Part shown: positions 8,602 to 16,935 of the stretch, in pieces | Position numbering within the stretch: the first letter of the stretch is position 1 | How the letters are laid out: every line of letters starts with the position of its first letter | Source of the DNA: Chitinophaga oryzae | GTDB lineage: Bacteria > Bacteroidota > Bacteroidia > Chitinophagales > Chitinophagaceae | Direction of reading: 5' to 3' | Length of the DNA stretch: 64,000 nt | Assembly: GCF_012516375.2 (NCBI RefSeq) | Contig: NZ_CP051204.2 | Coordinates: forward strand, 7,688,001-7,752,000 | The notes under the pieces: model-generated | What the model was told of the DNA's origin: nothing | Database searches by the model: none | Seen by the model: only the letters and a program-made list of their open reading frames with translations | Position numbers and translations under genes: made by a program

Positions 8602-9498
8602 TCAGCGATGCTGCTCATATAAGTTGGCCGGCAATACCTGTTGCAGCTGTTGTATTTCCGGTGCCGTGAGCGGCGTAGCACGGGCCGCCTCCAAAGCCTC
8701 CTCCACCTGCTGCGCCGTGCGCATGCCCACCACGGCCGAAGTAACCGCCGGTTGCTGCAACACATACCGCAACGCCGTAGCGGCAGCGCTCCTGCCGGCG
8801 GTGGACAGCCGTTGTATCGCTGCCGCCGCCTTTGTCACGTCAGCTTCGTTATAGTCCAGGTAAGGCGCCGGCGTTTTACCGATCAGCAAGCCTTTTGCCA
8901 CGGCCCCCCTTGCCAGCACGCCGATGTTATGCTGTTCCAGCAGCGGGAAACAACTTTCTTCCGGACGGCGGTCCAGCAGGCTATACTGCATCATCACGCT
9001 CACAATATTGGACCGTTCCACGAAGGTGCGGATCACATTGGGGCGTATGGAAGAGATCCCGTAATAACGGATCTTTCCCTGCTGCCGCAGGGTTTCAAAA
9101 GCCGATATCGTCTCGTCCGTCGGATCTTCAAGAGTACCGCCATGCAGCTGATACAGATCAATGTAATCGGTTTGGAGGCGGCGCAGGCTTTCTTCCACAC
9201 AGGACAGGATATAGTCCCGGCGCGGATTCCAGTCCCACCCGCTGCCATCCGGCCGCCACTGGTTGCCCGCCTTGCTGGCGATAAGGACGTTTGTCCTCCT
9301 GCCCTGCAACGCCTTTCCCAGGGAGATTTCATTCTGCCCGTGATCATACAGGTCGGCGGTATCGAAAAAATTGATCCCACCGTCTATGGCCTGGTGTACC
9401 AGGCGGGCGTTGTCTGCATCGTCACTGCCCAGCGACATGCAGCCGTAGCTGATTTCGCTGATATGCAGATCCGACTTACCTAACTGACGATATTGCAT
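8602..9498 (-). CDS. Aldo/keto reductase
   Basis: 298 residues, a cytoplasmic NADPH-dependent TIM-barrel oxidoreductase. The start at 9498 gives MQYRQLGKSDLHISEISYGC, a classic N-terminus; the open frame extends upstream, but that part has no family character. The catalytic tetrad is visible: Asp46 (FFDTADLYDHG), Tyr51, Lys76 (IASKAGN) and His119 (LYQLHGG). The cofactor-binding end AAATALRYVLQQPAVTSAVVGMRT is also typical. It precedes the DJ-1/PfpI gene. Its upstream side is the long gene-less region that carries the hairpin array. The substrate is unknown. Confidence 0.93.
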   Translation of the reverse strand: MQYRQLGKSDLHISEISYGCMSLGSDDADNARLVHQAIDGGINFFDTADLYDHGQNEISLGKALQGRRTNVLIASKAGNQWRPDGSGWDWNPRRDYILSCVEESLRRLQTDYIDLYQLHGGTLEDPTDETISAFETLRQQGKIRYYGISSIRPNVIRTFVERSNIVSVMMQYSLLDRRPEESCFPLLEQHNIGVLARGAVAKGLLIGKTPAPYLDYNEADVTKAAAAIQRLSTAGRSAAATALRYVLQQPAVTSAVVGMRTAQQVEEALEAARATPLTAPEIQQLQQVLPANLYEQHR

Positions 9499-9624
9499 AA
9501 AAAAACGGGTTTTAACGGTTTCCATCCTGCGCTTCCCTGAAGCACACCGGACGAAGGTAAAAAAGCGGGGCAGTTTAAACAAACGCCCCATGCTTAACCC
9601 ATGACTCATCAGTTGTATGATACA

Positions 9625-10140
9625 GGGCCGCCTGGAAAGGCAGCCCATGCTGATATTGATCTTACCATTCTCAATCCGTCCTTAATCTGAAAATCTTTAG
9701 AGCAGGACCGCCTGGAAAAACGGTCCGTGATTAATTCCACCGTTTCGCTTATGAATAGAGCACTTTGATTTATAATGAAGGTTGCGGCGCAACCTGAATT
9801 GTCTGGCAGGGGACTGTCTGAAAAGACGGTCCCTGAAGCTGAATCAATCGTACTGCGAACAAGCTGTTTTATAGCAGTTGCCCACATGGTTCATATGGCA
9901 CTTTTAGTATCCCGGGGAACAGCCATGCAGGGTTGGAAAACCGGACCACCTGGAAAGATGGTCCCTTCCTATCCTTCTTTTACATGGCATTCCAACATTT
10001 ATGTGACGGTCCGTCAGCAGCAGCAAGATGTTTTCTGAGGGGGACCACCTGGAAAGGCAGTCCCATCAGCCTTCATCTATATATACCTGCATTTGGACTC
10101 AGAAAAATTCCTGAGAGAGGACCGTCTGGAAAAACAGTCC
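9625..10140. repeat. Array of six dispersed hairpin repeats with GGAA/GAAA loops
   Basis: Six units of about 22-24 nt in one orientation at 9625-9646, 9705-9726, 9810-9833, 9943-9964, 10041-10064 and 10119-10140. The shared pattern is GGACC-R-Y-CTGGAAA-n-n-Y-R-GTCC (the first unit has GGGCC and GCCC). The third unit pairs over 10 bp: GGGACTGTCT, loop GAAA, AGACGGTCCC, with one G-T pair. In the others the arms are imperfect and the loop is GGAA. Both loops are GNRA-type tetraloops. Start-to-start spacing is irregular (78-132 bp) and the sequences between units are unrelated and not coding. The conservation of arms plus loop suggests selection on RNA structure or on a palindromic binding site. 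No known family is recognised. Confidence 0.85.
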
Positions 10141-10340
10141 TTTTCATCCACCTATTCCCATTTAAATTGCTGTCGAATCAGTAGCAATGATTGGTTAAAG
10201 AGGTTACGGCTAATTGAGCCAGCACAGCGCAAAAAAGCAGTAATGGTACTTCCCGAGGAAGGTGCATGTTTTGTACTGTCTGTTAAATAAAAAAGCGTGC
10301 ATAAAGCAATGGGGTTTGAGGGCGTCTGCCTGTTACTGTT

Positions 10341-10361
10341 TCCCGGACAAGCTGTCCGGGA
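10341..10361. repeat. Perfect 9-bp hairpin
   Basis: TCCCGGACA, loop AGC, TGTCCGGGA. It has no T run and no gene immediately upstream. It is a separate structure from the six-unit array; its role is unknown. Confidence 0.5.
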
Positions 10362-10660
10362 GGGGCGTTAAACAAACAACAAGCGGCAGCCGCCGGGGTC
10401 AACACTGGGTAATAAATCCGTTTATCCTTTCCTGTTACCAGAAATCCACCGGGTGACTGCTGGTGTCAGTACTAATTGTTACCATGCAAAGATAAAACGC
10501 CAACCTAACAAAGAGACAGTCATCCGGGCCATTTGGCAAATGAACAAGAGTGAACAGAACAGAAATCTGCTGGACAAACTGAACAAACAGCGGCATTCAC
10601 ATACCGAAAACATTTGTTGGCACGTTTTTTCTATATAACTGGTATATAAATCCCCATGCT

Positions 10661-11611
10661 ATGCAACAACAGATCACAGGCGCTTTTCTCGGTACCGCCA
10701 TCGGCGATGCGCTCGGTGTTCCGGTTGAGTTTCAAACCAGGAGCTACCTTCGGGAAAATCCCATCCGGGAATTTACCGGCTACGGCTGCTGGAACCAGCC
10801 TCCGGGCACTTTTTCAGACGATACGTCCCTTACCCTTTGTACAGCTGAAAGCCTCACACAAGGATATAACCTCACCCATATGGCCCAAACGTTCCTGAAA
10901 TGGTATGCAGAAGGTTACTGGGGCGCACATGATAAGGTATTTGACATCGGCCATACTACCCGCCACGCTTTAACACGGGTAGGCGCCGGCACCTCTCCCC
11001 TGGTCTCCGGCGGTTTTGAAGAGTTTGAAAACGGTAACGGTTCGCTCATGCGTATCATGCCGGTGGCTGTTTACCTCGCCAGGGAAGAAAATATCAGGCA
11101 ACGCTACCATATGGTGAAGGAGGTGTCCGGCATTACCCATGCGCACTTCCGTTCTCTAATGGCTTGTTTTATTTATGTGGAGTTCCTGCGGAACCTGCTG
11201 ACCATCAAAGATCTGCAGGAATCCTACCAGGTTATGCGGGCGGCGGTGAACGATTTCATCCTGGCCAACCAGTTCAATCCTTCGGAGATCAAAATTTTCA
11301 GCCGGATACTGCAGGATAATATTACCAACCTGGAAGAAAAAGACATCCAAAGCTCCGGTTATGTGGTGCATACCCTCGAAAGCGCGCTCTGGTGCCTGCT
11401 GAATACCGGCAATTTCCAGGACGCAGTGCTTACGGCGGTGAACCTGGGCGGCGATACCGATACCACCGCGGCGGTGGTGGGCGCCGGTGCAGGACTGCAT
11501 TACGGGCCGGACAACATCCCGGCAACCTGGATATCGGGCGTAGCTAAATCGGCTAAAATCATCGAATTGTCACAACAATTCACCGATGCGCTCAGTACGC
11601 CCTCTGCCTGA
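10661..11611 (+). CDS. ADP-ribosylglycohydrolase (DraG-like)
   Basis: 316 residues. It would remove ADP-ribose from proteins or nucleic acids, or act on a small ADP-ribosylated molecule, in the cytoplasm. The family blocks are all present: GAFLGTAIGDALGVPVEF (7-24), TFSDDTSLTLC with the metal ligands Asp53 and Asp54, NGNGSLMRIMPVAV (124-137), ALWCLLNTGNFQDAVLTAVN, and GGDTDTTAAVVGAGAG with GGDTDT at 263-268. Metal-binding residues look intact, so an active enzyme is expected. The first ATG that gives the conserved start is used. The gene stands alone, next to the hairpin region. The target is unknown. Confidence 0.93.
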   Translation: MQQQITGAFLGTAIGDALGVPVEFQTRSYLRENPIREFTGYGCWNQPPGTFSDDTSLTLCTAESLTQGYNLTHMAQTFLKWYAEGYWGAHDKVFDIGHTTRHALTRVGAGTSPLVSGGFEEFENGNGSLMRIMPVAVYLAREENIRQRYHMVKEVSGITHAHFRSLMACFIYVEFLRNLLTIKDLQESYQVMRAAVNDFILANQFNPSEIKIFSRILQDNITNLEEKDIQSSGYVVHTLESALWCLLNTGNFQDAVLTAVNLGGDTDTTAAVVGAGAGLHYGPDNIPATWISGVAKSAKIIELSQQFTDALSTPSA

Positions 11612-11667
11612 GGAGAGGCTTAAACTATTGAATCTGAAATCAGTCTAAACATTATAATCCGAAGAAG

Positions 11668-12489
11668 ATGAAAAACAGATTTTATATGCTGTTTGTGTTG
11701 ATTGGGCTGTTATGCACAACGACAGCAACCGGCGCTTATGCCCAACACCGTGTTAGTCGTGGCGGAGGAGGCTTCGGCGGTGGCGGGCGCGTATCAGGTT
11801 CTCATTACACGCCCCCGGTGAGGGTTTCCCCCGGCTACAGCCGTGGAGGCGGCTATTACCACGGTTACCGCGGCCCTGTGTATCACGGAGGGGCCTATTA
11901 CAGCCATGGCTGGTATGGCCCGCGTTATCCCCGCTACTACCGGTACCGTCCTTTTTATTACCCGCGTATCGGGCTCTATGTGTCCACGCTGCCTTATGGC
12001 TACTTCGCCCTCGGACCGCAGTTTGGCCCTGTATATTACTACGGCGGCACTTACTACGAGTCTGACAGGAGCGACAACGGCTACCGGGTGGTAGACCCGC
12101 CCATGAACGCTGCCGTACCAGACCTGCCGGATGGGGCTACCGAAGTGCAGTTCAATGGCAACAGCTACTATGAGCTGAATGGCACCTACTACCAGGAAGT
12201 GATGACTGACAACGGCCGCAGGTTTAAAGTAGTGGGTAAAAACGGGAAAATCGGCAACACCGTGGTGAGCCCGCAGAATAATGATAACAGCAATAATAAT
12301 GACACAGACAACAACAGTACCGAAACCGTACCTCCCGATATCCTGAACAAGCTTCCTGAAGGCAGCCGCTCTGTACAGATCAACGGGCAACAATACTACC
12401 TGTCACCCGACGGCATGTACTACCAGCAGGTAACCACCAACAATGGTACAGGATACCAGGTCGTTGGTAAAATGGAGGCCGGCCAGTAA
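11668..12489 (+). CDS. Exported Gly/Tyr-rich protein (DUF6515-like)
   Basis: 273 residues with a signal peptide ending near GAYAQ (26). After a glycine-rich stretch (about 30-45) comes a region dense in Tyr, Pro and Gly (50-135: YYHGYRGPVYHGGAYYSHGW and similar). The block VDPPMNAAVPDLPDGATEVQ follows. The C-terminal half holds two copies of one short module: NGNSYYELNGTYYQEV with RRFKVVG, and NGQQYYLSPDGMYYQQV with GYQVVG, separated by an Asn/Asp/Ser-rich linker (about 208-230). This resembles the DUF6515 group of exported Bacteroidota proteins, known mainly from alignments. The function is unknown; an envelope role is inferred. A strong terminator follows. Confidence 0.8.
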   Translation: MKNRFYMLFVLIGLLCTTTATGAYAQHRVSRGGGGFGGGGRVSGSHYTPPVRVSPGYSRGGGYYHGYRGPVYHGGAYYSHGWYGPRYPRYYRYRPFYYPRIGLYVSTLPYGYFALGPQFGPVYYYGGTYYESDRSDNGYRVVDPPMNAAVPDLPDGATEVQFNGNSYYELNGTYYQEVMTDNGRRFKVVGKNGKIGNTVVSPQNNDNSNNNDTDNNSTETVPPDILNKLPEGSRSVQINGQQYYLSPDGMYYQQVTTNNGTGYQVVGKMEAGQ

Positions 12490-12506
12490 CAAAACGGAAC
12501 GAACAT

Positions 12507-12542
12507 AAAAAAGGGCGCACCACTGCCGGTGCGCCCTTTTTT
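12507..12542. terminator. Bidirectional intrinsic terminator
   Basis: A run of six A, GGGCGCACC, loop ACTGCC, GGTGCGCCC, then six T: a 15-bp stem that works on both strands. It lies between the convergent genes ending at 12489 and 12551. Confidence 0.9.
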
Positions 12543-12550
12543 ATGTCGTT

Positions 12551-14215
12551 TTACCAGCTGCTGCTGGCGCCACCGCCGCCGGAAGACCCTCCGCCCCAGC
12601 CGGAGGAAGAAGAAGACGACGACGAGGACGAAGAAGACGACGAGGAGGATTCGCTGACACGGGGTATCACGAAACGATAATCATGTTTATAGGAACATAT
12701 AGCGCAGGCGTAGGTGGTAACGCCCCATCCGGCCTCTCTTGTCGTCGCTCTTTTTTTGGTGACCGTCTGTTTGCATTCAAGTGATATATGCAAACAATGC
12801 GGGCACTCCGACATGGCCGAATGCACGTTGGTATAGTCCAACACCAGTTTGTAATCGCAGGTATCGCATTTCCAGACGTCATAATCCACCGCCATCAGGT
12901 CTTCTTCTATCACCTGCTCTTTTTTGAGATAGACATCTTCGTCCTTTTCGGCCAGTTTATGCAGGGGACGGGAACAGTTAGGGCAATCGTACGGCTCATC
13001 GCGCAGCCGTGCCATCCGCCGTTTGAGCCATGCCAGGTAAAACCAGAGAAAAGGCAGCGGGAAAATATATCTGGCCGCTCTCAGTTTGTGGGCGGTGCGG
13101 GCATGGAATTGCCACTGCTCATGGCGGTCTTTACCGCCCAGCACTTTCCTGGCCCTGATGGCTATCAACAGCACGGCGAGGTGGATAAACAGCACCCATA
13201 AGAGGTAATAACCAACAAAAACCGTGAGGAAATTGATCATCCAGCCTTTTTTGAAAAACAGGTACGCAAACGCAGCGATAGCCGAGATATGTATCATGAA
13301 CAGTCCCGCCAGCCCCGGGCGCAGGAAATCGTTGGGCATGTCCTTCATCTTCACCGGCATGGCGTCCTCTCCTTTTTTGGTTCTTCGCTTTTTTCCGAAG
13401 AACACACTCATCATAGCGGCCGAAAGGACCAGCCAGAGGAAGCCCGCGAAAAAGGCGCTCCCGTTGAAGTCTCCCGTCTTTGAATAATCGATGGCAGGGG
13501 CCTGTTGGTCAATAAAAGGTGCTGCGCTGATAACGCCTTCCTCCGGGGATACTCCCGTAGGCATGGCGGTTTCCGCTTCGTTAGGATCGGTTGCCCTGTC
13601 CGCCGGCGCAGCAGGAGCTGCCACCAGGCCCTGTGGCTCGGGTAGCCGGGTATCTTCCGGCATCAGGGAAGGGTCTTCCACCTGCGGCGCTATGTCTTTA
13701 TCGAAGGCGTAATTACCGTTGTATAACTGGGCGGAAACGGACTTGAGGCCTTCTTCGAACGCCCGGTCGTAATTCCCGTTTTTGACATAGGGGATCATAT
13801 AATCCTGCTGGATGCGGAAACAGATCACGTCGGGCATCTCCGCTTCCAGTCCTTTCCCGGTTTCAAACACCAGGCGGTGGGCATCTTCCACTAACAAGAC
13901 CAGCAGGCCGTTGTTCGTAGAGGCGTTACCGATTTTCCAGTAGTTGAACAGTTTGTGGGCAAAATCAGTGGGTTCATTTTCTCCGATAGACTTCAGCAGC
14001 ACCATGGCTACCTGCGCTTTACCGCTTCTGTCGAGGGCCGACAGTTTTTCGTTCAGGCTGCCAACCGTACCGTCAGAGAGAAGATGGTCGGGATTACTGA
14101 TGTAGCCGCCACCATTTTTTTTGGGGTCTGGTACGTCTTCCACCGAGTATTTTGTTTTTTGCCCGGCGCAGGACATTAACAGGGATACCAACAACAGGTA
14201 CAAAACATTTCGCAT
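12551..14215 (-). CDS. TPM-domain (YgcG-type) lipoprotein with zinc ribbons and poly-Ser tail
   Basis: 554 residues from the ATG at 14215, which gives the lipoprotein signal MRNVLYLLLVSLLMSC (Cys16); an upstream ATG adds seven residues before it and is less likely. A TPM domain spans about 38-165 (GYISNPDHLLSDG, NNGLLVLLVEDAHRLVFETG, KGLEAEMPD). Membrane segments lie near 245-265 and 290-345. After them are Cys-rich elements CPNCSRPL, WKCDTCDY, CPHC and CAIC, probably two zinc ribbons. The end is a run of 17 serines and then GWGGGSSGGGGASSSW, the Gly/Ser tail common in TPM proteins. The family is linked to photosystem repair in plants and has an unknown bacterial role. Confidence 0.88.
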   Translation of the reverse strand: MRNVLYLLLVSLLMSCAGQKTKYSVEDVPDPKKNGGGYISNPDHLLSDGTVGSLNEKLSALDRSGKAQVAMVLLKSIGENEPTDFAHKLFNYWKIGNASTNNGLLVLLVEDAHRLVFETGKGLEAEMPDVICFRIQQDYMIPYVKNGNYDRAFEEGLKSVSAQLYNGNYAFDKDIAPQVEDPSLMPEDTRLPEPQGLVAAPAAPADRATDPNEAETAMPTGVSPEEGVISAAPFIDQQAPAIDYSKTGDFNGSAFFAGFLWLVLSAAMMSVFFGKKRRTKKGEDAMPVKMKDMPNDFLRPGLAGLFMIHISAIAAFAYLFFKKGWMINFLTVFVGYYLLWVLFIHLAVLLIAIRARKVLGGKDRHEQWQFHARTAHKLRAARYIFPLPFLWFYLAWLKRRMARLRDEPYDCPNCSRPLHKLAEKDEDVYLKKEQVIEEDLMAVDYDVWKCDTCDYKLVLDYTNVHSAMSECPHCLHISLECKQTVTKKRATTREAGWGVTTYACAICSYKHDYRFVIPRVSESSSSSSSSSSSSSSSSGWGGGSSGGGGASSSW

Positions 14216-14434
14216 AATAACGGGTAATTCTGGCAATGGTCAGTTAAAAAATGGCCGGACCGGAGCCCGGTATAGGCGCAAAATAAAACATTTAAACCGG
14301 ACAATGGATGCCATTAACCGGAAGCCACTAAAACCGACCGGGCAATTAAAATATACCAGGATCAGGAATGAGCCGCCAACCGGACAAGGCGGCCCATCCA
14401 TGCTTCATTGCCAAAAGATGCTCCCGATCCGCCG

Positions 14435-15433
14435 TTAATATACCGGCTTTAACCCTTTCGCTTTCCAGTAATCGATGATGGGCTGGTAGGGACCGAATTT
14501 GTGCTGCGCTACAGAAAACGTGTCTGCGAAAGGACCATGGTCATAATCGATGGCCTTTTCAGCGATATGCGGATAATCGAAGTTTTTAGGGTTGGGGCGG
14601 GAGTGGACCTTATCATTGTTAACAAATGCGGCTATGTCTATTGCTTCCTTATCGGAGAGGAAAGGTTTGCCGGGTGTTACTTTGTCGTAAGGCATATTGT
14701 TTTTCAGCCACTCTGCCTGTTTGATAACACGGTGCATACTGGAGCCGGGCTGATAGGCCGTGTTACCCCACAGCGGCGGGTATACGTAAGTGCTTTTGTC
14801 CGCATTCCATTGGCCTTCCCCATTAGGGCCATGACAGCGGGCACAATTAGCCTGATAGAGTACCTGGCCGTTTTCGGGGCTGGCGGCTATGTCGGGAAAA
14901 GTAAGATGCAGGTTTTTGGCGCCTTTAAAAGGTTTGTTTTTAGGCACAAAGGTGCTGATCCATTTAAAGTACGAAAGAAATGCCACCATTTCTTTGCTGT
15001 CTAATGGCAGGGGCCTGCCATTATGCGGCCGCATTACGCAGTTGTTGACCCTTTCCGCCAGGGTAAGCACTTTACCTTCCCTGCTGCGGTATTGCGGGTA
15101 GTTGTCGTGCGACGACATCAGGTTAAACGAAAACGCTTTGGTACCCGCATCCTGGTGACAGTTGGTGCAGTTCATTTTATTGCCCAGGAACTTTCCTGCA
15201 CTGCCCTCCGGTCCTATATAACGTGCGGTATTGAGCATCAGTTCCCGGCCATACTTTACCGATTCGCCGAATTGGTCATTGGGTATCAGCGTAGTATCGA
15301 TATTGATATAGGAAACGCTATCCGGCTGCACAAGCGCGGTGGCGTTGGTTTCTCCTGTTACGGCTGTCCCACAGGAAGATATCATGGCTATCCCCCAGCA
15401 ACAGATTCCGCAGATCACGATGAAGCTTCTCAT
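14435..15433 (-). CDS. Diheme c-type cytochrome, TsdA-like (thiosulfate dehydrogenase/tetrathionate reductase family)
   Basis: 332 residues from the ATG at 15433, which gives a lipoprotein signal with Cys21 (AMISSCG); a TTG 24 bp upstream is less likely. Two heme sites are visible: CTNCH (89-93) and CARCH (197-201). Cys132 in RVNNCVMRPHNGRPL lies 39 residues after the first heme histidine, where TsdA enzymes carry their unusual Cys axial heme ligand; RPHNGRPL also resembles that family. TsdA oxidises thiosulfate to tetrathionate or the reverse. The gene is 24 bp downstream of the arylsulfotransferase-like gene and is the last of the sulfur-themed operon. An alternative is a general electron-transfer cytochrome. 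Confidence 0.78.
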   Translation of the reverse strand: MRSFIVICGICCWGIAMISSCGTAVTGETNATALVQPDSVSYINIDTTLIPNDQFGESVKYGRELMLNTARYIGPEGSAGKFLGNKMNCTNCHQDAGTKAFSFNLMSSHDNYPQYRSREGKVLTLAERVNNCVMRPHNGRPLPLDSKEMVAFLSYFKWISTFVPKNKPFKGAKNLHLTFPDIAASPENGQVLYQANCARCHGPNGEGQWNADKSTYVYPPLWGNTAYQPGSSMHRVIKQAEWLKNNMPYDKVTPGKPFLSDKEAIDIAAFVNNDKVHSRPNPKNFDYPHIAEKAIDYDHGPFADTFSVAQHKFGPYQPIIDYWKAKGLKPVY

Positions 15434-15457
15434 GTATAATTTTTTTGTAGTGCACAA

Positions 15458-16900
15458 TTATTGTTCATAACCCGGCTGATGAATGTACGGGGCCAGTTTT
15501 TCCGCCGGGATAAAGGAAGCCCGGTAAGACGACATGCCCGTTCTCAGCAGCCAGAGAAACCTTCCCTGGAAATTGGTCAGAATAACCGTATTTCTCTTGG
15601 TGGCGCATTGCAGCAGGGTGGTATCGCTCACTAAATAGCTGCTGCCCATCCGCTCGTTGTAATTTTCGGGTGGCAGTGTAGTGTTGATGCATAGTGTAGC
15701 CTGCCTTTTGTTTTCGTCCAGTTTAAAGGAGAGTGTCCTGGATGTTTTTTTGCTCACGCCATTGTCGAAGAACATCAGTTCGCCGTGCTCATTGATATGC
15801 AGTGCATGCGCCTGGTCAAACAGCGAGGCCGCCGGCAGGTTAAAATCGCCGTTTTTTCCGAATGTCCACAGGCGTTTACCCGTGCGTGCATCTATCTTCC
15901 ATATCTGCCCGTTGTTATAAAAAGAAATGAGGTAGTTGCCATCGGTATCAAATGCGATACAGTTGGCGTGCATCCAGTCTTGTTTTTCCTTTAAGATATT
16001 TTTATCGTCCAGTGGGTCCAGCACATCAAACACTGTCCATTTCCAGACCTGTTTACCTTGCCTGTCCAGCACCAGGATACCATCCCCCTTTACTGTATCC
16101 TGTTTGCTGCCGCCTTTGCTGCGGAGGTCACAGACCCTTTCTTCCACACAAAGTGTAACAAACTGGTTGGCCTGGTCCAACAGTATTTCGTGATGGATGG
16201 TTTGTTTAAAGTCCTGTTGTCCTTTTTTGAGATTAGCGAGTGTATCGCCGGTAACAGACAATTCCAGGATCTGGTCGCCATAGCTGGTTTCATAGCCGGG
16301 GCCACCCAGCAGCGTGAGGAAAGTATTGTGCTCGGTAAACCGGGCCACTTTAAAGCCGGTACCGCTTACCTGGTGGTACCAGACAATGCTGCCTTTTGCA
16401 TTCAGCAGAAAAAGGATGCCCGGATCCTCGCGGCGGGTAAGCATTACATAGCCTCTCTTAAAAGCGGCCGGCAGCACCGAGCTGTCGGGGCATACCACGC
16501 TGAACATGTCTTTCATCCACACCGGTAAACCAAATGTATTGAACGTGTAGGTTTTGCCGGGATAAAGATCTTTGCCGTGACCGGTTAAAACCCTGTACTC
16601 ATAAGCCTTTTCAGGCAACAGGTCAGTAAGCACGATAGTATGGCTGACCCGGCGCTCAGACAGCGATGTGACAGTGCGCTGTTGTTCCTGCCCTTTCTGC
16701 CAGTATTCCACGGCAGCATCAACGGTATCGCTGCACAGGACAACTGTCTTTACCTTGATAGCGTTTTGGCCCTGCGGAAGAAGCGTGATAGACACAATAT
16801 CGTTGCCGCCACTGTTTATACAACCGGTCGCAAGCAGCAACAACGCTGCCGCCATTGACAGCAATGGCAGCAAGCGTTGTATTTTATTGGATGAGATCAT
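15458..16900 (-). CDS. Arylsulfotransferase (ASST)-like lipoprotein
   Basis: 480 residues. ASST enzymes move sulfate from one phenolic sulfate to another phenol without PAPS, in the periplasm. A lipoprotein signal ends at Cys27 (LLLLATGC). The fold is a six-bladed propeller preceded by a small beta domain (about 35-130). Family-like blocks are TIHHEILLDQANQFV, the segment DWMHANCIAFDTDGNYLISF split as DWMHANCIAFD and GNYLISF, and AHALHINEHGELMFFDNG. These carry His residues at the spacing of the known catalytic histidines in AssT. It follows the SusD gene by 35 bp and precedes the cytochrome, so it is probably a surface or periplasmic enzyme of this uptake locus. Activity is not proven. Confidence 0.82.
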   Translation of the reverse strand: MISSNKIQRLLPLLSMAAALLLLATGCINSGGNDIVSITLLPQGQNAIKVKTVVLCSDTVDAAVEYWQKGQEQQRTVTSLSERRVSHTIVLTDLLPEKAYEYRVLTGHGKDLYPGKTYTFNTFGLPVWMKDMFSVVCPDSSVLPAAFKRGYVMLTRREDPGILFLLNAKGSIVWYHQVSGTGFKVARFTEHNTFLTLLGGPGYETSYGDQILELSVTGDTLANLKKGQQDFKQTIHHEILLDQANQFVTLCVEERVCDLRSKGGSKQDTVKGDGILVLDRQGKQVWKWTVFDVLDPLDDKNILKEKQDWMHANCIAFDTDGNYLISFYNNGQIWKIDARTGKRLWTFGKNGDFNLPAASLFDQAHALHINEHGELMFFDNGVSKKTSRTLSFKLDENKRQATLCINTTLPPENYNERMGSSYLVSDTTLLQCATKRNTVILTNFQGRFLWLLRTGMSSYRASFIPAEKLAPYIHQPGYEQ

Positions 16901-16935
16901 CGGTACTGAATAATTTAGAAAGGTAATAACCGCCG

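Larger units (their letters stand above)
9499..10660. other. 1.16-kb gene-less region with hairpin array
   Basis: No open frame here has family features, a signal peptide or convincing composition. The region holds six hairpin units (9625-10140), a perfect 7-bp inverted repeat GGTTGCG-G-CGCAACC (9780-9794), a short GGTT-GGAA-AACC unit (9931-9942) abutting unit 4, and a 9-bp hairpin (10341-10361). 10362-10660 shows nothing recognisable apart from the upstream region of the ADP-ribosylglycohydrolase gene. Confidence 0.7.

Noticed and set aside
8532..8765. An N-terminal extension of the DJ-1/PfpI gene to 8765
   Set aside because: The added residues are Arg/Cys-rich, overlap the AKR coding region on the same strand and lack family character; 8531 gives the standard start.
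9625..10140. A CRISPR array in the gene-less region
   Set aside because: The units differ in sequence, the spacers vary from about 55 to 110 bp, and no cas gene is present.
9600..10640. Small open frames (60-92 codons) inside the hairpin region
   Set aside because: Spacing between repeats is not a multiple of three, the frames lack composition or domain support, and none has a convincing start context.
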